From Uranotaenia lowii (Eukaryota > Arthropoda > Insecta > Diptera > Culicidae), in NCBI RefSeq assembly GCF_029784155.1, contig NC_073692.1, forward strand, positions 275,633,413 to 275,697,412: 64,000 bases of DNA. Reading direction: 5' to 3'. Numbering within the stretch: position 1 is the first letter of the stretch; every line of letters starts with the position of its first letter. The notes under the pieces are model-generated. The model made no database searches, was not told the origin of the DNA, and worked only from the letters and a program-made list of their open reading frames with translations. Positions 27,242 through 38,357 of this stretch are shown piece after piece. Position numbers and translations under genes: made by a program.

Positions 27242-27900
27242 AAGGTTGCCAGATTGCCCGGTTTTATCCGGGTTTGCCCGGATATCTTATAGATCAAAAT
27301 GGAGGCGTTTTCTTTGTAACACAATCACGTATAAACAGATGATCGGAATGAAGTGAAATTTGGAATCCGTTGGGTTTTTCGATCAAACTTCATATGGAAA
27401 GGAGGTTGATTCACAAGCACGAAGAAGTTGAGAAAGTGTTATTGGAGTTATACATTTATAACGATTTGCTTACTTAAAGGTAAAACGAAATTTACGGGTC
27501 AGCTAGTTTAATACAAAATTTGGTAACAGTCCGGCCTGGCCCGGTTGCCCGGATTTCTTTGAAAAATGCCTGGATATTGCCCGGATTTTTCACTTTATTT
27601 GGCAAATCAAACAAAAAAAAATTACATTGTGTTGTAAAATTTTTTATTTAGTCATCAAAACAAATTTTTTTTATCAGATTTTGCAAGCTTAAAGCTACGA
27701 TTTAACGTTTGTTTTTGAATTTTGATGAAAAAATTATTTTCATTTTTGTTGAGTCTGGGTTTTGACAAAATTTGCCCGGATAATGCCTGGATTTTTGGTC
27801 GTCGATTGAGAAATGAAATGCCCGGATTTTGCCAGGTTTTTAATAAAAAATTGCTCGGATTGTCCACCCAGATACGTGCTGAAAAAATTCTGGCAACCTT
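27242..27900. mobile_element. hAT-like TIR element containing a mini-Helitron
   Basis: Inverted ends AAGGTTGCCAGA...TCTGGCAACCTT. Flanks show an imperfect 8-bp direct repeat TCTAGGT(T/C) at 27234-27241 and 27900-27907, which shares its first base with the end of the element; 8 bp would suit the hAT superfamily. The interior is made of repeated GCCCGGAT-type words and non-coding DNA, so it is non-autonomous. Without the Helitron at 27285-27506 it is about 437 bp, close to the decayed copy at 15902-16310. Confidence 0.7.
27285..27506 (+). mobile_element. 222-bp mini-Helitron nested in the TIR element
   Basis: Starts TCTTATAGATCAAAATGG after A27284 and ends GGTAAAACGAAATTTAC, GGGTCAGCTAG and T27507. 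The GTAAA/TTTAC stem precedes CTAG. The sister TIR copy at 15902 reads straight through the same place (GCCCGGATATTTAAAATAAAATTTGG), giving an empty site that confirms insertion between A and T. Non-coding. Confidence 0.85.
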
Positions 27901-28074
27901 CTAGGTCTTTGTTCCAAAGCATTTTTTAAAAACTTTATAAATTGGAAAACTAAAATGTTGTATGTGAAAATTGTCTGAAAAAAAAATTTGAGTTTCATAA
28001 AAAAATCCTTAACTATAAGTGTTGTAAAAATTGGCTAAGCGAGGAGTGTCCAATTGACAATAACGGTCTGATTA

Positions 28075-28250
28075 GGGTGTTTCATATCTTGGCTTTCAGA
28101 GTGCGTCCATAAAAAAGTAATGATACAAAAATAAAGATTTCAAGAATTCATTTAAGGTCTTGAAAGAAATTGTTATTTGACAGCACCCGAAGATAGTTAC
28201 AGTCCGCCAAACTTCCAAAAAATAGTGTCATATTGACACTCGGGACACTA
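28075..28250. repeat. Dispersed repeat, copy 1
   Basis: Contains GGCTTTCAGAGTGCGTCCAT, AAAAAGTAATGA, GCACCCGAAGA.AGTTAC and GTCATATTGACACTC in the same order as a second copy at 52615-52735. No coding potential; element class unknown. Confidence 0.65.
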
Positions 28251-30440
28251 CCGATTATTGTCAACCAACGGATTCCTTAGGGACAATTCAAATATAACGA
28301 AACGCGTTTAGGAAGAGGATGGTATATAGTTGTTTCTAACGGTTTGTGGATTTTGGATAGAAAATCTGTAAAGAATGTGTAACGTAGGCTCCTAATGATG
28401 CAATTTCATGATCATCAAGAGATGATAACTTGTGAATCTAAGATGAGACTTGTAAAATTCTTTGAATAATCGGAAGCTTTGTACGACCATTGAGAGCTTT
28501 ATAAAGCTAATTTAGGATTTGAAGTTAAGAATTTTGCATATGAGAGTAAAAGATTAAAGGGGACCAAAACCATCAAAGAAAAGAAAAGATTACGGAGACA
28601 TTTTATAGGATACTTGACGTGTTAGTGAAAATCGGATTCTAGTGAACCACACAGTAGAAACACACTTTAGAAAGACAAACTTAAAAATTATTTATGGTCT
28701 GCATTGTCAATTTTAACAATTAGCTTACAACAGTGATATTAAATCAAATCAAAGATCATATTTTAAAGTTTTTAGTATCAAAATTTCACCCAAAAAAAAT
28801 TTTCTTAAAAATGGAGAATTATGTAAAACTCTATTTTATTTTCAGCCTCTGATCTAGGTTTCAAATTTATCTTCAGAGCTTAGATCGAGTGTAGTTCATA
28901 TAAATTTAGATTCCAGATCTCATACTTGACTGCAAACAGTGATATTTATCGATTTGATCTCATTTGTAACACTTTTTAAACATTAAAAACTGTAGAAAAA
29001 AAAACAATACGATTATTTGGCATAAATTGCTTCCTGGCAAAGTTATTTCCGTTGACGAAATATTTTTTCTCAACGAATTCAAATTTCATGCACAAGAGAA
29101 TGAAAACTGTTTCAAAGTAGATTGTCGCTGAAACAAGTTTTTACTCATGTAAATGATAAACCCTTTAAACATATATACAGCATCCTAACAAAGGAAAAGT
29201 CCAACGTCTCTTGAACCTAGAAAATCGAATAGAAGAACACCTTCATCCGGGTTGTTGTGAAATATCCCCACCAATTTATCAGAGTTCCCGCCGAATCAAC
29301 GCTACTCGATACAAATCGAAGGTAACGAAGCGTGAAACAAGAACCAACACCAAACATCTCCGCCACGTCAGGTCAATATCATAAATGTGAGATGCAAGCA
29401 GAATGAAGGAACAGCAAAAAAAAGAGCACTCCATCACCTCTTAGCCAAATTCTTTTTGATCCACATTGTATTTGCTTGGATTGAGATATTAATTTGATTG
29501 AGTGTGAATAATGCTTTTTCGGTAAAAGATCATGTTACCATAAACACCATCACTTCGGATCAGTGCCTTTCCCTACTGTCTGATATAGGGGAATGGATTC
29601 TGTTTTTTTTTTCTTGTTGCTTTTTCCGAAAACTGGGCTGTCTGGAGACCAAACACGAGCGCTTAGTCGGATCATTTTAACGGGGCCAGCCCTGAACTCG
29701 CTTTCTCTCTCTTTCGGATCAACCTCACCCTTGAAGCCTTGAAGCATCGTCATTGGCTTCGCAAATCCAGTTCCATACTTGAACTGCATTCTGTTCATCC
29801 ATAGACATTGACTTATGTTTTGGAAGCCCCCAATAACGAATGATGTAGATCCAGGGCATCATACTCGACAAAGCTTTGCCGTTTTTTTGGTGTTCCGTCC
29901 ACTGGCAGCGTGAACATGGTTGCTGGAAAAAGGATACATCAATAGGTTTCTCCTCGTATCTTCTTTCTACGAATAGGTGCTGTTTCCTATGGCTGTACTT
30001 CGGACCAAATTGGTTGAACCATGCATGCTGGACAGGAAGTGAGATGGAAAAAGGGCAAAAAATCTGTGAAACCGGATAGCCCCATTGGACCGAAGTAACG
30101 TTTGGCTTTCGCTTGTCCACATTTTCTAGGGTGGTTGAGTCGCAAATAGGTGATGAGTTGAACGAACTTATTTTTTTTCCACTGCAAGAGTTTCAATTCC
30201 AAATTTTTGCAAAAAAGGACTGGATTTGTACAAAAAAGGATCCTACCAGTTCTATTGCTATTTTTTTTGTTACGATTATAGTCGTTTAACAAACCACTGC
30301 CTTAAGATATACTCCATTTTTAGAAAAAAAAAAAACAAAAAAAAATAAATAAAGAAAACATTACGATTTCAATTGTCTTGTTCCGAATCTGTACGTCAAT
30401 ACGTGTTCAAATCGCCCATCTAGTGTATTTTGATCAACAC
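28251..30440. other. Unassigned DNA, no gene seen
   Basis: 28251-29200 is AT-rich. 29200-30130 is less AT-rich and non-repetitive in this window, with overlapping minus-strand frames of 82, 131 and 101 codons (29550-29798, 29725-30120, 29987-30292). None shows a known motif or splice logic, so I do not call a gene. This stretch is a candidate for single-copy host DNA. Confidence 0.45.
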
Positions 30441-31975
30441 TACACACAAAAAAACCTGAGTTTTACATTTGATGTAAAATATAATTTCATGTTAAAATTC
30501 GGTCAGATGTGTTGTATATTATAACGCAGCCCTGAAAAAAACCATGCGTTTCCTCATTCGGGTCAATTTGTTGTAATTTTACATGACTTTTGCTTGAAAC
30601 GACGTTTGGAATCAGAAACGTTGCTGTCGCGCACAGGGTGTTTCTTATTGTATGACAATTTTAATAAATTTGAAAAAGTGAAATCCTTTTAACTTTTTTC
30701 ACCAAAACCAAATTATGTTTAATTGCTTATTGTAAAAAACATTTTAAAAATGGTATATTACTCGATAGAATTTTGTAGACTTTATTGGAGAAGTGATATT
30801 TTGTTCTCAGCAACAGTTCACCTCTTGTCTTTGATTCATAATATTTTTAAAAAAATTGGAATAACTCTAACCGATAACATTGATACGAAATCTAACCATT
30901 GAAAATGATTACAAAGAAGTAGTCAAACTTTTGGTTTAAATAAATATTGCACAAAAAAGTCAACCATATCTCAATTTGATGTTACAAAAGATTCAGCAAA
31001 ATAAAGCTTTTTTTTCTTTATTCTTCGATTTAAGTTTAAACTTCTGAATTCAAGAAAATCAGGTCCTTGGATTTAAATACAAGTGAATCGTTTTGAATTG
31101 TTTAATATTTATACAACAAATTACAAGCTTCATTACCCCTTCCTCACATTCCACCATTTTGCAAAGGACATTTCATTGTACAAGTAACAAATAACAAGTA
31201 TCATTAATAAAAAAGAAATCTAGATAAACTAAGTGCTACCTATATTGAAAAGTCATGAAAAATTGTTTTCAAAATCATCCATCCGAAAAGTATTAACGAA
31301 ACTAAAAGAAAATTTAGATACACCCTGTAGCAAGATCGTTTCACAAACAAACACCGAACGGCTGACCGAGAAGGAGCAAGTTCAATTTGATGCGCCAAGA
31401 AAATGCCATTTAAAATCTGGAGCTCGTGGATTTCGGTTGGGTAAACCATTATGAACATCTTTTTAATCATTTTCATGCTTTGTTACAAGGCTGATGACTA
31501 GAAGTTGATAAAATAATAATTCAAAAACTAAAAAGGAATAATGAGCAGGAACGGTTTCATTGTTATGGTCATGTAAATTTACAATGTCATTTTTCTCGTT
31601 TCGGGAATTTACATTACGTCATAAGTCATGTGAATTTAGTAGAAATAACTTGTTCCATTTATTTGCAGGTTATAACATGTAATTATTTAATACTGTGTAA
31701 TTATTCAATTATTGCCATACAAACGTGGAAAAATCACGTTCTATGTCATGTAATATTCGAAACTGTCAGTTTCAATACTGTTAGGGATTCAGATTGTTTT
31801 GCTGTGATGGAAAAAAATCAGTTAAATTACAACACATATGATGTAAATGAAAAGAAACATTATAAATTACGGAATTTTACATAAGAAAATCGTGTTCGTG
31901 GAGATCGTGTAATAATAAGGCTTTTCAATTTCAGTGCATTTAAGGATTCATTTTTTTTTTGTGCTGTGAAGATGT
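30441..31975. mobile_element. Large MITE-like or decayed DNA element
   Basis: Left edge near CACTACACACAAAAAAAC followed by TTTTACATTTGATGTAAAAT; right edge near TTTTTTTTTTGTGCTGTGAAG. The edges are imperfect inverted repeats and share wording with the MITE-like DNA at 19200-22425 (TGATGTAAT(T)TTAC, GGATTCAGA, CTGTTAG). The interior holds short frames without domains. No target duplication established. Confidence 0.35.
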
Positions 31976-32719
31976 AAAAAGTGGAAATTTTAAGAGAAAG
32001 CAAGCAATGGTTTGTTGGTGTGGCACGTGTTTTTTGCTCCGTTCGCTTTGAAATTTAAATTTTTGAAGCTTAAGTAGTTTGTTATTGTAAAATAGTGTTT
32101 TTGTCCTTGGATTAGTGAATGAAAGATAGTGATGAATAACTGCATGGTAAATTGCATCATTGAATGATTCGCTACAAGAGAAAACACAATTCCTTCTCCT
32201 ACAATTGGTGAATTCGTTCCATAATCATTTTTATTCATTTATTCTACCTGAAAATTCTCAATATAAGGAAATTTTGAAATACCATTAATTCATTTACAAA
32301 CAGACATGAGGTGATCCTCCGCATTTTGTGGGTAGCACAGCGGAGTTTTTTCTATTGCAACCTACTTTTTCATCAAAAGAAGTACAATATCGGAAACATT
32401 TTCGGGATCATTTTATAAAGTTGTGTTGAGATGAATATAAAAAAAGTGGCTAGAAGGGAAGTGAAATGCGCATAAGAATAACGTCTCAAATCGTCGAAAA
32501 AATAAGGGGACTCTAGAGCCCAGCACTTCCAGATTTAAAATTAGCGATATTTATCAAAGTTTTCCCTTCTATAGTTAAATCAGCAGTAAGTTTTTAAATG
32601 AAAAATAAAAAAAAAACCGTATCGAATCGTTACTATGACGACACATTTGAAATGGGGCTACTGACAGCTGCTAGCTGATAGCTGTAGGTGGTTTCCCTAG
32701 AACTTGACTTAGAACTTAG

Positions 32720-32892
32720 TACGTCTCGGTGGTCGAGTGGTTAGCGTAGTAAGACGGTAATCGCTAGTTCACTGATGGCATGGGTTCGATTCCCATCTCG
32801 GTACTGGGTGTTAAATGTTAATCTTAAGTCGTCCACGTCATTTATTCAATCTGTAAAGCCTAAATCGGCTAAGACGGTGTATGTCTTTTTAC
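32720..32892 (+). mobile_element. tRNA-derived SINE (family 1)
   Basis: Head with A box GGTCGAGTGGTTAGCG (32731-32746) and B box GGGTTCGATTCCC, spaced as in a tRNA with a long variable arm. The unrelated body contains TCTGTAAAGCCTAAATCGGC and TAAGACGGTGTATGTCTTTTT. The acceptor ends do not pair, so this is a SINE promoter rather than a tRNA gene. A minus-strand fragment of the same body lies at 36222-36258. Transcription would be by RNA polymerase III, mobility by a LINE in trans. Confidence 0.75.
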
Positions 32893-33147
32893 TTTAGGAT
32901 TCTGCGGTCGTTATTCTATCTAGCTTAGATAATTTATCTAAGCTCATTTAAAATGTTCCTCTTTTGTCCAACGTATTGTGCTGTTCTACTAGTGAGACCA
33001 AGAGAATTTCAAAAACGTTTTTCAATGAACAGAATTATCTTTCATGCGTTTTATTTTAGTTTAGGATAGGTCACTAGTTTTACCCTAATTTCACTTCCCT
33101 ACTTTTTTACCGCATGGTCGCTTCTAGCCCCAGTACAATGGTAAGAC

Positions 33148-33876
33148 TCATCTCGCTAAATTTGAAATACTCAGAGCCCGGCTACCTTTTACTCAGACGT
33201 CGCCATATGTATGAAGCAGCCGACGGCTGATCTTAAAGAACTCAGAAATCAGCGGATAGATTACTCAGACGGCAGGAAATTCGCCACTCAGAGAACTCGA
33301 GTGCTTGAAAGCGACAACTGAGTAAATGTTGAACAGTCTGTCTGTGCGAGGCGGTTGAACTTGGTTGGTTTTGTGCAGCAAAAACTTGAAATTTTACATG
33401 GTGAATATATTGATTTTAAAGGTAATTTCTAGATGTTGATACGGTTTTATTTATATTACAGAATTCTGCGACGAAGTGATGATGGTCCAAATAGATTTGC
33501 CATCTAGTACGGCATACTGGGTCCCGGCCCAGGAGACGAAACCAGACGGGCAAAAAAAAAAATCAAAAAGTTTGCGGATTTTTTTTTTAAATAAAGGTGT
33601 ATGAACAATATTTTGACTTTTATTATTCATCAATCAACAAATCCATCATTTGTCTGAATAATAATACAGGTTTTAGTTATTCTAGCATGAAAAAAGCGGC
33701 CAAAAACCGCTTCAGAATTACTCGCGCATTCTGAGTAACCATGACTCAGTTGTCGCGAAAAGGGCTGTTAGTCAGTTCTGAGTAAAGACCGTTTAGTCAG
33801 AACAGAGTAGGTGCGGTTTTGGCGACAACTGAGTAACCGCCACTCTGAACTGAGTAGCTGAAAGTTAGCGAGATGA
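33148..33876. mobile_element. TIR element packed with ACTCAG/CTGAGT motifs
   Basis: Ends TCATCTCGCTAA...TTAGCGAGATGA form inverted repeats that continue imperfectly into TACTCAG. Eleven or so ACTCAG or CTGAGT words occur, all within about 190 bp of one or the other end (for example at about 33168, 33191, 33237, 33261, 33288, 33320 and 33729, 33743, 33776, 33827, 33848). Some are extended to ACTCAGTTGTCGC. The middle (33460-33600) has AATAAA and an open stretch after TTATATTACAG that might be a transposase or captured exon remnant. Non-autonomous; superfamily not determined. Confidence 0.72.
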
Positions 33877-33894
33877 TATACTCCGTGTATACCT

Positions 33895-34000
33895 CATACT
33901 TCCTCCCACCTCGAACTATTGAGCACACTATACTTCAAGAGTGGGAGGTCTATTCGCGTTAATGTGCTCTAAGGCAATACTCATTAACGAGACCACTTTC
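33895..34000. repeat. Interleaved short inverted repeats
   Basis: CCTCCCAC/GTGGGAGG and GAGCACA/TGTGCTC arms interleave, followed by CGTTAATG/CATTAACG. This could be the terminus of an unrecognised foldback element. Confidence 0.4.
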
Positions 34001-34089
34001 AGCAAAACCTTTCGTTTTCACGACTCGAACTCTCCTCTAACGACTTGAAAACCGACATTACTTATATTTCATTTACATAGTATTCCGTC

Positions 34090-34790
34090 TTATGACATAA
34101 CTTGACGAACATAATTCCTAAAATTCACTCGGTTCATAGCAACCATTCTCCAATTTCTCGGGCACCCCACGTTCGCCAGATCACGCTCCACTTGGTCTAA
34201 CCATCTCGCTCGTTGCGCCCCCGCTCGTCTTGTTCCTACCGGATTCGTAGCGAACACCTGTTTTGCAGGACAGTCGTCCGGCATTCTCGCAACATGTCCT
34301 GCCCAGCGTATCCGGCCAGCTTTCACCACCTTCTGGATACTGGGTTCGCCGTAGAGTCGTGCGAGCTCGTGGTTCATCCTTTGCCTCCACACTCCGTTCT
34401 CCTGTACGCCGCCAAAGATGGTTCTTAACACTCGTCGCTCGAATACTCCGAGTGTACGCAGGTCCTCCTCGAGCAATATCCATGTCTCGTGCCCGTAGTG
34501 AACAACCGGTCTAATAAGCGTCATATACAGGTTACACTTCGTGCGAGGGCTAAGTCTTCTCGACCGCAGTTGCTTGTGGAGTCCATAGTAGGCACGACTT
34601 CCGCTGATAATTCGCCTCCGGATCTCACGGCTGGTGTCATTGTCTGCGGTCACCAGTGAGCCGAGATAGACAAAGTCTTCGACTATCTCCAGCTCGTCGC
34701 CGTCGATCGTGACCTTGTTATTACTGGACAAGCGGGTTCGGTCAGTCTCGGATCCACAGGCCAGCATATACTTCGACCGACATCTCCTCG
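34090..34790 (-). pseudogene. RTE-like LINE, C-terminal RT fragment
   Basis: The 225-codon frame (34767-34090) begins inside the RT thumb and carries EDFVYLGS, SREIRRRI, KCNLYMTLIRPVVHYG, WRQRMNHEL and RIRWAGHVARM, the usual C-terminal wording of RTE-type elements and the host proteins often mis-annotated from them. About six more codons upstream (SKYMLACG) stay in frame. Endonuclease and RT catalytic boxes are absent, so it is 5'-truncated and dead. It stops directly against a different LINE fragment. Confidence 0.8.
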
Positions 34791-34859
34791 CAATGACTCG
34801 AGATTCTCACACAAACCTCTCCTCTTCGCGACTTGAGGCTGGGGTATGGATGTCCGACA

Positions 34860-35545
34860 GATCGACTATTCCACCTTTAGCCGCCCACACCTAAGTGCGG
34901 CGTTTGCTGCTGCAACCGGAAGTTTGACCAGTTCAATCTGCATACCATATCTGGAGGGGGGTGCCACCCGCAGTTCGTCTTCCGTCGTGACTTCATCCAG
35001 GTTTTTAACCCGGATGGTCACTTCCTTACAGAGGGCACGTATCCTCAGCCTTGTTGCCAAAAGCTTCGGCTACCTTAGCCGTAAGGATCCCGCTGGAGTT
35101 TCCCGCGACACGCTTTAGTTCGAGCATCATCTAGCCGGTGCGTGTACGATAGATTCTCCTAACGTTTTCGCCGAGATCGGCAAAGTCCTCGTTCGTACGC
35201 ATCTGTCGCAAGACATCTGCGTACATGCCCTCAGGTGCTTTGACGACAATCGCCTCTCCCCTCTCCCTGACGCGACGTTTGCGTCGTTGGGGTCGGGGTT
35301 TGGCTTTTTTCATCTCCGCACCTTTGGGCCTCTCCCTTTTGCGCGATACCGTTTGCCATCCGGTATTTGCGCTCGTCGGCTTTCCTGCGCTCTCTGCAGG
35401 GCCTTCCGCCTGCTTGGAAGCGCTGGCCACTGGATCCTGCCGGACAGACGGATCCTTCGCTCCAAGTCTGAGTTCACCGGGTCTGAATTCCCCGGCAGAT
35501 CCTCTCTTACGTTTGCTGTTGCCGGCAAACGCATTTGACACATTT
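34860..35545 (-). pseudogene. R1-type LINE ORF1 (Gag-like) fragment
   Basis: Minus-strand frame 35541-35131 has a basic linker (QRRKRRVRERGEA) and IVVKAPEGMYADVLRQMRTNEDFADLGENVRRIYRTRTG, the conserved start of the Gag domain in R1-clade ORF1 proteins. A stop follows, and the domain continues in another frame at 35060-34866 (EVTIRVKNLDEVTTEDELRV). The zinc knuckles are missing. It therefore has at least one stop and one frameshift and is truncated where it meets the RTE fragment at about 34800-34860. Confidence 0.75.
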
Positions 35546-35754
35546 TCGATTTAGTTTTGGTGACTATATACAACTGGTGAAAACGTTTTGATCATTGCAA
35601 AGCTCGCCGAAAAAGGTCGATTCACGATTTTGATCTTGAGAAAGAAATTTAAATTTTGGGCAAGCAAGAATTCCACCCTGACTTCTGATAAGAAATTAAG
35701 AATCGAATTAAAAACTCATAGCCAAAACTCTGACGACTGATGAATGCTTCTGGG

Positions 35755-35965
35755 GTGCATCTGCTTTGGACAATAACACCAATATCTGAGTTAGTAATGA
35801 AAGTGAATATTAACTATCAGAAACATATTTCATGTTTCATATTCCGGTTTTTAATTTTAGTACCTTGATAAAAAGTTAATATAATTTGAAACGTTGGATG
35901 AATCACATATAAATTGTTTTTTAATTGTCCTGATAAGACTAGAAAGCCAACACAACCTAGAAATC
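35755..35965 (+). repeat. Decayed copy of the hairpin-arm repeat
   Basis: Shares GTACCTTGATAA, GAAACGTTGGATGAA, CACATATAAA and CCTGATAAGAC, in order, with 22765-22850. Shows that the arm of the 22550-22815 hairpin belongs to an interspersed family. Confidence 0.6.
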
Positions 35966-36221
35966 ATTTACGGTCAAACAATATGTGTATCTATTTGAAA
36001 GATTCTGCATCCTGAGTTCAGATTCGCTCCTGAACTCAAATGTTGATCTTGATCATGATGCTTAATATAAATCTTTGCTAAGGATCCTGATTTGGACTCT
36101 GATTCTAATCCCAGTTTCTCATCACAGATTTTAATTTTGACATGAGCCCGTCTCCTGAATGAGGTTTCGGATCTCGAATCCCAATCACGGAACCATGATC
36201 TTTGAGCGTGATCTTTTTGAT

Positions 36222-36258
36222 AAGACATACACCGTCTTAGCCGATTTAGGCTTTACAA
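36222..36258 (-). repeat. SINE family 1 tail fragment
   Basis: Complement of the 32854-32889 segment of the SINE at 32720 (AGACATACACCGTCTTAGCC and GATTTAGGCTTTACA). Only the body end is present. Confidence 0.8.
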
Positions 36259-38357
36259 ACTCCTTGGGCGCTAATCTGTTTGAAATTCAATTTATACCTC
36301 TAGAGAGTTGCGTTAGACTTTATTAGGTATTTGTAAATAAAAATAAAGATAAAAAAAAGGTCACATCCGAAATTTTTCTTTTTTGGTGACAGGTGATTTT
36401 AAGACACAAAATCGTGTTTTCAGAAAAAAGATACTGAATTGTTTATTAGAACGATTAGAATTAACAAATTGAAAAACTCAATTCGCGCCATGTTCAGTGT
36501 AGTTGGCATAAACATACACTTTGTATTTGAATCAAATAAAACGTGCTACAAACACATATAAATATTGGATGATCCGTTTCCTCTCGTACTGTTTCTGATG
36601 AACCGCGGACAGCAATCCAATTGCATTTATCCCCTGCTGAGCAATATAGGTGGATCATGCATATCGGGACTCCAGAAATGAGCAAACAGGGTCATTACCA
36701 GCTCATGTTGACAGCTTTTCATTTTACGCTTGTGCATAAATGATTTATTTTAATTTAAAATAATGTTGCATTTAAAGTATGAATCTTATTTTATTTCATT
36801 CATTTTTTTGCGAACTTTCTCTTTATCACTGCTGATTCTGATCCGGCCAATGCAGCAATGTTTCACGCCGCTTTTATTAAATGTAGTCTGACTGCCAACG
36901 TTTTTGACATATCTGGACGCAATGTTTTACCCCTTCATCCTGCTATAGTCATCCACATTCGTCGTGTTCGCACTTGTTTGGGGCGGTAATAATTTTCAAT
37001 ATACATTTGCAATATACTTTGGTCGCCGCTTGGAATGCTTTTAATTGAGCAATAGTTTTGTTGCAGTGCTGTGGTTTTGTTGGAGTCTGATAGAGCAACT
37101 CTCGTGCCATGTTTGTACCTATAATAATACCCGCCACCTGACAGGAACAACCTTTTCCGACGCATTTATTATCTGCCTTCATTTAACAACCAGTTTTTGC
37201 ATTTTGTGATCCATTTGGGTACATTATTAAATTTCGTTTTGAAGAATGAATATTTGAAAAGCTTGTGTCGATTAATTTAGACAAACGTTGCAATTATTGC
37301 AAATGATGATGAAATGGTTAGGTAAATGATTTCAATACATTTTTTAGGATCTTATACGTCAAGAATATGAAAGCTTGCTATATTTAAGCAAAAATGTATG
37401 TCAGTATATTGAGTATTGTAGGTTGTAGGTGTTCGAGAGATTAATGTTATTTAGTAACTAAAACAAGGGTGGTAAATATATGAAAAAAGCTACTCGAACA
37501 TAAAATACAACGGATTTGTTTTTTAGGCTAACGTAAATTCCTTTGGTAGTTTATTATACTTTTTTTCTAACACCTTTTTAAATCTTTTTTTTTTTTTGCT
37601 TTTCACTGTCTAAGAAAATCAGCATTCGTTTAATTTTGTAATGATTGTAACTAAAAATGGGGCTTGGGAATTTGACTGGAGGCCGTCATGCCGTAAGACG
37701 TAATGTGCAAGGTCACTAGGCAAAACGATGTTCGGCCGGAATAGACGGAATGGGACATATGGAGAAAGATTCTGTTTCCGTAAGTCATTCGACCTAATGC
37801 CTTAACCTTTTTTTTTGGAAAAATATCACTGATGGAGAACCAACCAGGTTCTTTTTGTCGAAGGTACCTTGGGATATCATGTTGGAGAATAAGTGAACTC
37901 TACCATAGGATCTGTTTGTTTACTACTCGAATCCCTTAAGCACCCCACCGATAGGTGGCTGACTACAGCTACTAACAAACGGCTACCAGCAAGCAGCATC
38001 TTCGAAATCATCCTTTTCGTTTAACGGTAGCAGAATAAAAGATATTAAGCGTGGCAAAAACTCTCTTGGACAGCATCTTATCACCATTTTAAACACTTTA
38101 TATGCAGCCCTAGAAATTGTCACTACAAATCGGAATAGGTGAAGTGAAAACCGCGTAGATGAAATTGTACTTAGCATAAGTTATAATAAAAGTATAAGTA
38201 ATATAGTACAGTTTAGTTTTCATCCTAAAATATTGGTTTTAATGAGCTCGAAATGCAAATCACCCAAGAACAAAAAGTGAACTCTGGACAGTTAATTCCC
38301 ACCCAACTAAAATCTCCCCAACGGTACTCGATTACAATTGGACATCCCATGGACTTA
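36259..38357. other. Unassigned DNA, minor repeat at 37675-37810
   Basis: No gene supported. 37675-37810 contains alternating words such as GGCCGTCATGCCGTAAGACG, GGTCACTAGGC and CGACCTAATGCC, which resembles a low-complexity interspersed insect repeat; class unknown. Confidence 0.45.

Noticed and set aside
29725..30120. 131-codon minus-strand frame overlapping two others
   Set aside because: Overlapping frames in three phases and no motif. Kept only as a note that the stretch may be single-copy host DNA.
32720..32805. tRNA gene with a long variable arm
   Set aside because: A and B boxes are good but the acceptor ends do not pair and a SINE body follows.
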